The position numbers and the translations under genes were made by a program. From assembly GCA_015661935.1 (NCBI GenBank), contig DQVD01000427.1, positions 1-5,769 of the forward strand: a stretch of DNA of 5,769 nt, in the 5' to 3' direction. The notes under the pieces are model-generated. The model did no database searches. It saw nothing but the letters and a program-made list of their open reading frames with translations, and was not told the DNA's origin. Positions 5,629 through 5,769 of this stretch are shown here, in pieces. This DNA is from Desulfocapsa sulfexigens (GTDB lineage Bacteria; Desulfobacterota; Desulfobulbia; Desulfobulbales; Desulfocapsaceae). The stretch's first letter is position 1, and the number at the start of each line of letters is the position of its first letter.

Positions 5629-5719
5629 GGATAGCACCCCAGGTTCGTTCATTTCGGCCTGTTTACATATAACTGCATATGCTGCACAGGCTGAAATGAA
5701 CGAACCTAGAGCCCTATCC
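5629..5719 (-). repeat. Element E2: long hairpin with conserved 23-nt apical loop, copy 2
   Basis: The second copy of the element at 178-266, in opposite orientation. Arms of 34 nt (5629-5662 and 5686-5719) flank a 23-nt loop (5663-5685). The inner 22 bp (5641-5662 with 5686-5707) are complementary with a single G-T on the plus strand (5656/5692). The outer 6 bp GGATAG/CTATCC (5629-5634, 5714-5719) are perfect. Between them lies a six-by-six segment that pairs at five of six positions with wobbles if the minus strand folds, but at only two on the plus strand. The loop read on the minus strand equals that of E1 at 22 of 23 positions, including GCATATGC. The box GCACCCCA (5634-5641) is the complement of TGGGGTGC in E1. 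Beyond the element, GTAAATA (5619-5625) pairs with TATTTAC (5723-5729), so the structure may extend. It lies about 100 nt after the rluA stop. Confidence 0.8.
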
Positions 5720-5730
5720 AACTATTTACA

Positions 5731-5759
5731 GTTCCCAGATTATTCTGAGTTCTGGGGGC
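5731..5759. other. Small GC-rich hairpin near the window edge
   Basis: GTTCCCAGA (5731-5739) pairs with TCTGGGGGC (5751-5759), nine pairs including two G-T wobbles on the plus strand. Within it, CAGA/TCTG (5736-5739, 5744-5747) forms an alternative smaller hairpin. Bases 5731-5735 can also pair with GGAAC at 5606-5610 as an outer extension of E2. It may be a terminator for a gene lying beyond the window, but no T-run is visible before the sequence ends. Confidence 0.3.
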
Positions 5760-5769
5760 AACTCGAATA

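Noticed and set aside
5629..5719. E2 as a plain intrinsic terminator
   Set aside because: There is no T-run after the stem on either strand, and the 23-nt conserved loop is far larger than terminator loops.
178..5719. E1 and E2 as a CRISPR array or as transposon terminal repeats
   Set aside because: There are only two distant copies with no spacers between. Each copy is a self-contained hairpin, the block between them contains housekeeping genes only, and no target-site duplication or transposase is seen.

Overview
The window comes from a bacterial chromosome of moderate GC content. It is densely packed with housekeeping and RNA-modification genes. No phylogenetic marker is complete, but three proteins together suggest a Desulfobacterota-like anaerobe: a DUF1015 protein, a molybdopterin-binding MoeA-like protein with a C-terminal cysteine cluster, and an RluA-type synthase of the 'LSQG...GDHCSLL' kind. 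This lineage guess is from memory of the families and was not searched.

Layout. Bases 1-125 hold the 5' end of a ComM/YifB-type AAA+ ATPase gene on the minus strand. Bases 126-272 are intergenic and contain a long hairpin element (E1, 178-266). Bases 273-2397 carry an overlapping minus-strand pair: a DUF1015 gene followed by a tRNA1(Val) A37 N6-methyltransferase-like gene. A 170-base divergent intergenic region (2398-2567) separates these from a tight plus-strand cluster: queD, queE, a MoeA-like molybdopterin-binding protein, and an RluA-family pseudouridine synthase (2568-5526). Junctions in the cluster are short overlaps (11 nt for queD/queE, about 11 nt for moeA-like/rluA) or a 23-nt gap (queE/moeA-like), so it looks like one operon. 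Bases 5527-5769 hold no recognisable gene. They contain a perfect 23-bp inverted repeat overlapping the rluA stop, then a second copy of the hairpin element (E2, 5629-5719), then a small hairpin near the edge.

Gene theme. QueD and QueE catalyse consecutive steps toward the 7-deazaguanine base of queuosine. TrmN6-like and RluA-like enzymes methylate and isomerise RNA bases. Four of the seven genes therefore serve RNA modification. The DUF1015 and MoeA-like proteins have no clear link to this.

Most notable signal. E1 and E2 are two divergent copies of one structured element, in opposite orientations near the two ends of the window. Each is a 33-34 bp imperfect hairpin with a 23-nt apical loop that is identical at 22 positions. 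The stems differ but stay paired: four base pairs in the inner stem change on both sides, and the outer stem is entirely different yet still complementary. A TGGGGTGC box is kept in the lower stem. On one strand of each copy, mismatches in the lower stem become G-U/G-T wobbles, which points to that strand as the one that folds. I do not recognise the family. It behaves like a structured RNA or a folded single-stranded DNA site, not like an ordinary terminator.
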